Source: CAYQTO01 sp964420455
GTDB lineage: Bacteria > Sumerlaeota > Sumerlaeia > SLMS01
Assembly (NCBI GenBank): GCA_964420455.1
Contig: CAYQTO010000103.1
Coordinates: 1-13,176, forward strand
Direction of reading: 5' to 3'
DNA length: 13,176 nt
The translations under genes and the position numbers were made by a program. The notes below the pieces were generated by a model. The model searched no databases, was not told the DNA's origin, and was given only the letters and a program-made list of their open reading frames with translations. The number at the start of each line of letters is the position of its first letter. Positions within the stretch are counted from its first letter, which is position 1. Positions 12,088 through 13,176 of this stretch are shown here, piece after piece.

Positions 12088-13176
12088 TTACATGGGTGCC
12101 GGGGCGCCCTCCGCCTGCCTGAGTGCCGCCTCAAACGGCGTCTTGTTGTTGGCCGCGTTGTACGCCGACCGCGGCGAGATCACGTTCTTCTGCACCAGGT
12201 TCAGCAGCGACTCCTCCATCGTGCACATCCCGTACTTCTTCCCCCCCTGGATGAGCGACTGCACCATGTGGGTCTTGCCTTCCTTGATCTGGGTGGCGAC
12301 GCCGCTGGTGTTCATGAGAATTTCAAGGGCAAGGGCGACCCCCTTGTCGTCGACCCGTGGCAGCAACTGCTGGCAGATCACGCCACGGAGCGATTCCGCC
12401 ACCATCACGCAAACCTGGCGCTGCTGGTTTACCGGATAAACATCGACGATGCGGCTGACGGTGCGCACCGCGGAGGAGGTGTGCAGCGTGCTGAAGACGA
12501 GGTGCCCGGTCTCCGCGGCGGAGATGGCGATCGACGTCGTTTCCAGATCCCGCAGTTCCCCGATAAAGATGATGTCCGGGTCCTCGCGCAGGGCGGCACG
12601 AAGTGCGGCGCTGAAGGCCTCCGTATGGCGGCCCACCTCGCGCTGCGTCACCTGGCAGTTCTTCGGCGGCACGACGTACTCCACCGGGTCCTCGACCGTG
12701 ATGATGTGATCGTGGCGTTTGACATTCACGAGGTCCACCATGGCCGCCACGGTGGTCGTCTTGCCCGAGCCGCCAGGACCCGTCACCATCACGAGGCCCT
12801 GGTTGTACTCGGTGAGGACGTGGACGCTTTCGGGGAAGCCGAGGTCGTCGAGGGTGGGGATCTGGGCGGGGATCACCCGGTAGGCCCCGTCCCACCCGAG
12901 GCGTTGGTTGAAGATGCTGCAGCGGTAGCGGCCGACGCCGGCGACCTCGAGGGCGAAGTCCAGCTGCTGCTTTTCTGCCGCGGTCTTCCGTTGTTCCGGA
13001 TCGAGGGCGGAGAAGTTGAGCTGCTCGGCCCGCTCGGGCGTGAGGGGTTCCTCCTCCATGTAACGGATGCGGCCATGGAGCCGAATGAAGGGAGGGCGGC
13101 CGACGGAGAGGTGGAGATCCGAACACCCCCAGTGGCGGGCAATCTTGAGGTAGGCGGCGAGGTTCTTGGGGGGTCC
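12088..13176 (-). CDS. pilT: PilT/PilU-family pilus motor ATPase (second copy), 5' end cut at right edge
   Basis: The reading frame stays open to the right edge, so the true start lies outside; 362 residues are visible. The ATG at 13057-13059 is internal, since the family N-terminal motif CSDLHLSVGRPPFIRLHG is encoded upstream of it (about 13066-13125). Walker A is GPGGSGKTT at visible residues 133-141, Asp box TVEDPVEY at 160-167, Walker B IIFIGELRDLET around 202-213, and His box STLHTSSA at 229-236. These motifs are canonical, unlike the EEP in its neighbour, but the C-terminal AIRNLIRE position reads GVATQIKE. The C-terminus carries a unique tail (NNKTPFEAALRQ). It probably acts with the following pilT as a paired retraction motor, like PilT/PilU; which of the two has which role cannot be told from the sequence. 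Confidence 0.92.
   Translation of the reverse strand, partial: GPPKNLAAYLKIARHWGCSDLHLSVGRPPFIRLHGRIRYMEEEPLTPERAEQLNFSALDPEQRKTAAEKQQLDFALEVAGVGRYRCSIFNQRLGWDGAYRVIPAQIPTLDDLGFPESVHVLTEYNQGLVMVTGPGGSGKTTTVAAMVDLVNVKRHDHIITVEDPVEYVVPPKNCQVTQREVGRHTEAFSAALRAALREDPDIIFIGELRDLETTSIAISAAETGHLVFSTLHTSSAVRTVSRIVDVYPVNQQRQVCVMVAESLRGVICQQLLPRVDDKGVALALEILMNTSGVATQIKEGKTHMVQSLIQGGKKYGMCTMEESLLNLVQKNVISPRSAYNAANNKTPFEAALRQAEGAPAPM

Overview
The window is high-GC bacterial DNA (about two thirds G+C by eye), gene-dense and mostly coded on the minus strand. It holds eight readable genes plus one gene cut at each edge. The pilin sequence style (GFTLIELLIVVAIIAILAA followed by VPNFLEAQTR), triple LamG exoproteins, and palindrome-rich spacers suggest an uncultured PVC-like or Sumerlaeota/Hydrogenedentota-like diderm. 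That placement is an impression from memory, not a measurement.

Left part (1-3381), sugar-nucleotide genes: a peptide-type ABC transporter ATPase (OppD/DppD type) runs off the left edge. Upstream of it on the same strand is a translationally coupled pair: an extended SDR dehydratase/epimerase resembling LegB (1113-2165) and a hexose-1-phosphate nucleotidyltransferase (424-1116), overlapping as ATGA. Diverging from the pair across only 46 bp is wecB (UDP-GlcNAc 2-epimerase). Together they look like part of a supply line for an activated amino or deoxy sugar for a surface glycan. The aminotransferase, synthase and glycosyltransferases that would define the pathway are not in the window.

Middle (3366-5704): malQ (4-alpha-glucanotransferase, GH77) converges on wecB and the two genes overlap tail to tail by 16 bp. 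Between malQ and the next gene lie about 750 bp without a credible gene. This spacer is packed with GC-rich hairpins, includes a 74-bp tandem duplication, and ends in a clear intrinsic terminator for the gene to its right.

Right-centre (5635-9770), probable pilin-exoprotein unit: a type IV pilin-like (prepilin) gene is followed by a 1044-residue secreted protein with three LamG-like domains and two Ig-like spacers, then the terminator. An AT-rich leader with repeated TGACA/TGTCA motifs precedes the pilin gene.

Right end (9900-13176): rmlD (dTDP-4-dehydrorhamnose reductase) lies downstream of two consecutive, diverged PilT-family ATPase genes; the second continues past the right edge. The set combines surface-polysaccharide precursor synthesis, pilus retraction motors and a pilin/LamG surface module. 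I see no RNA gene, CRISPR array, insertion sequence or prophage. I did not find a convincing new defence or mobile system; the least ordinary material is the hairpin-array spacer, the LamG half-domain duplication, the pilin-LamG unit, and the abrupt compositional break in the first 33 bases.
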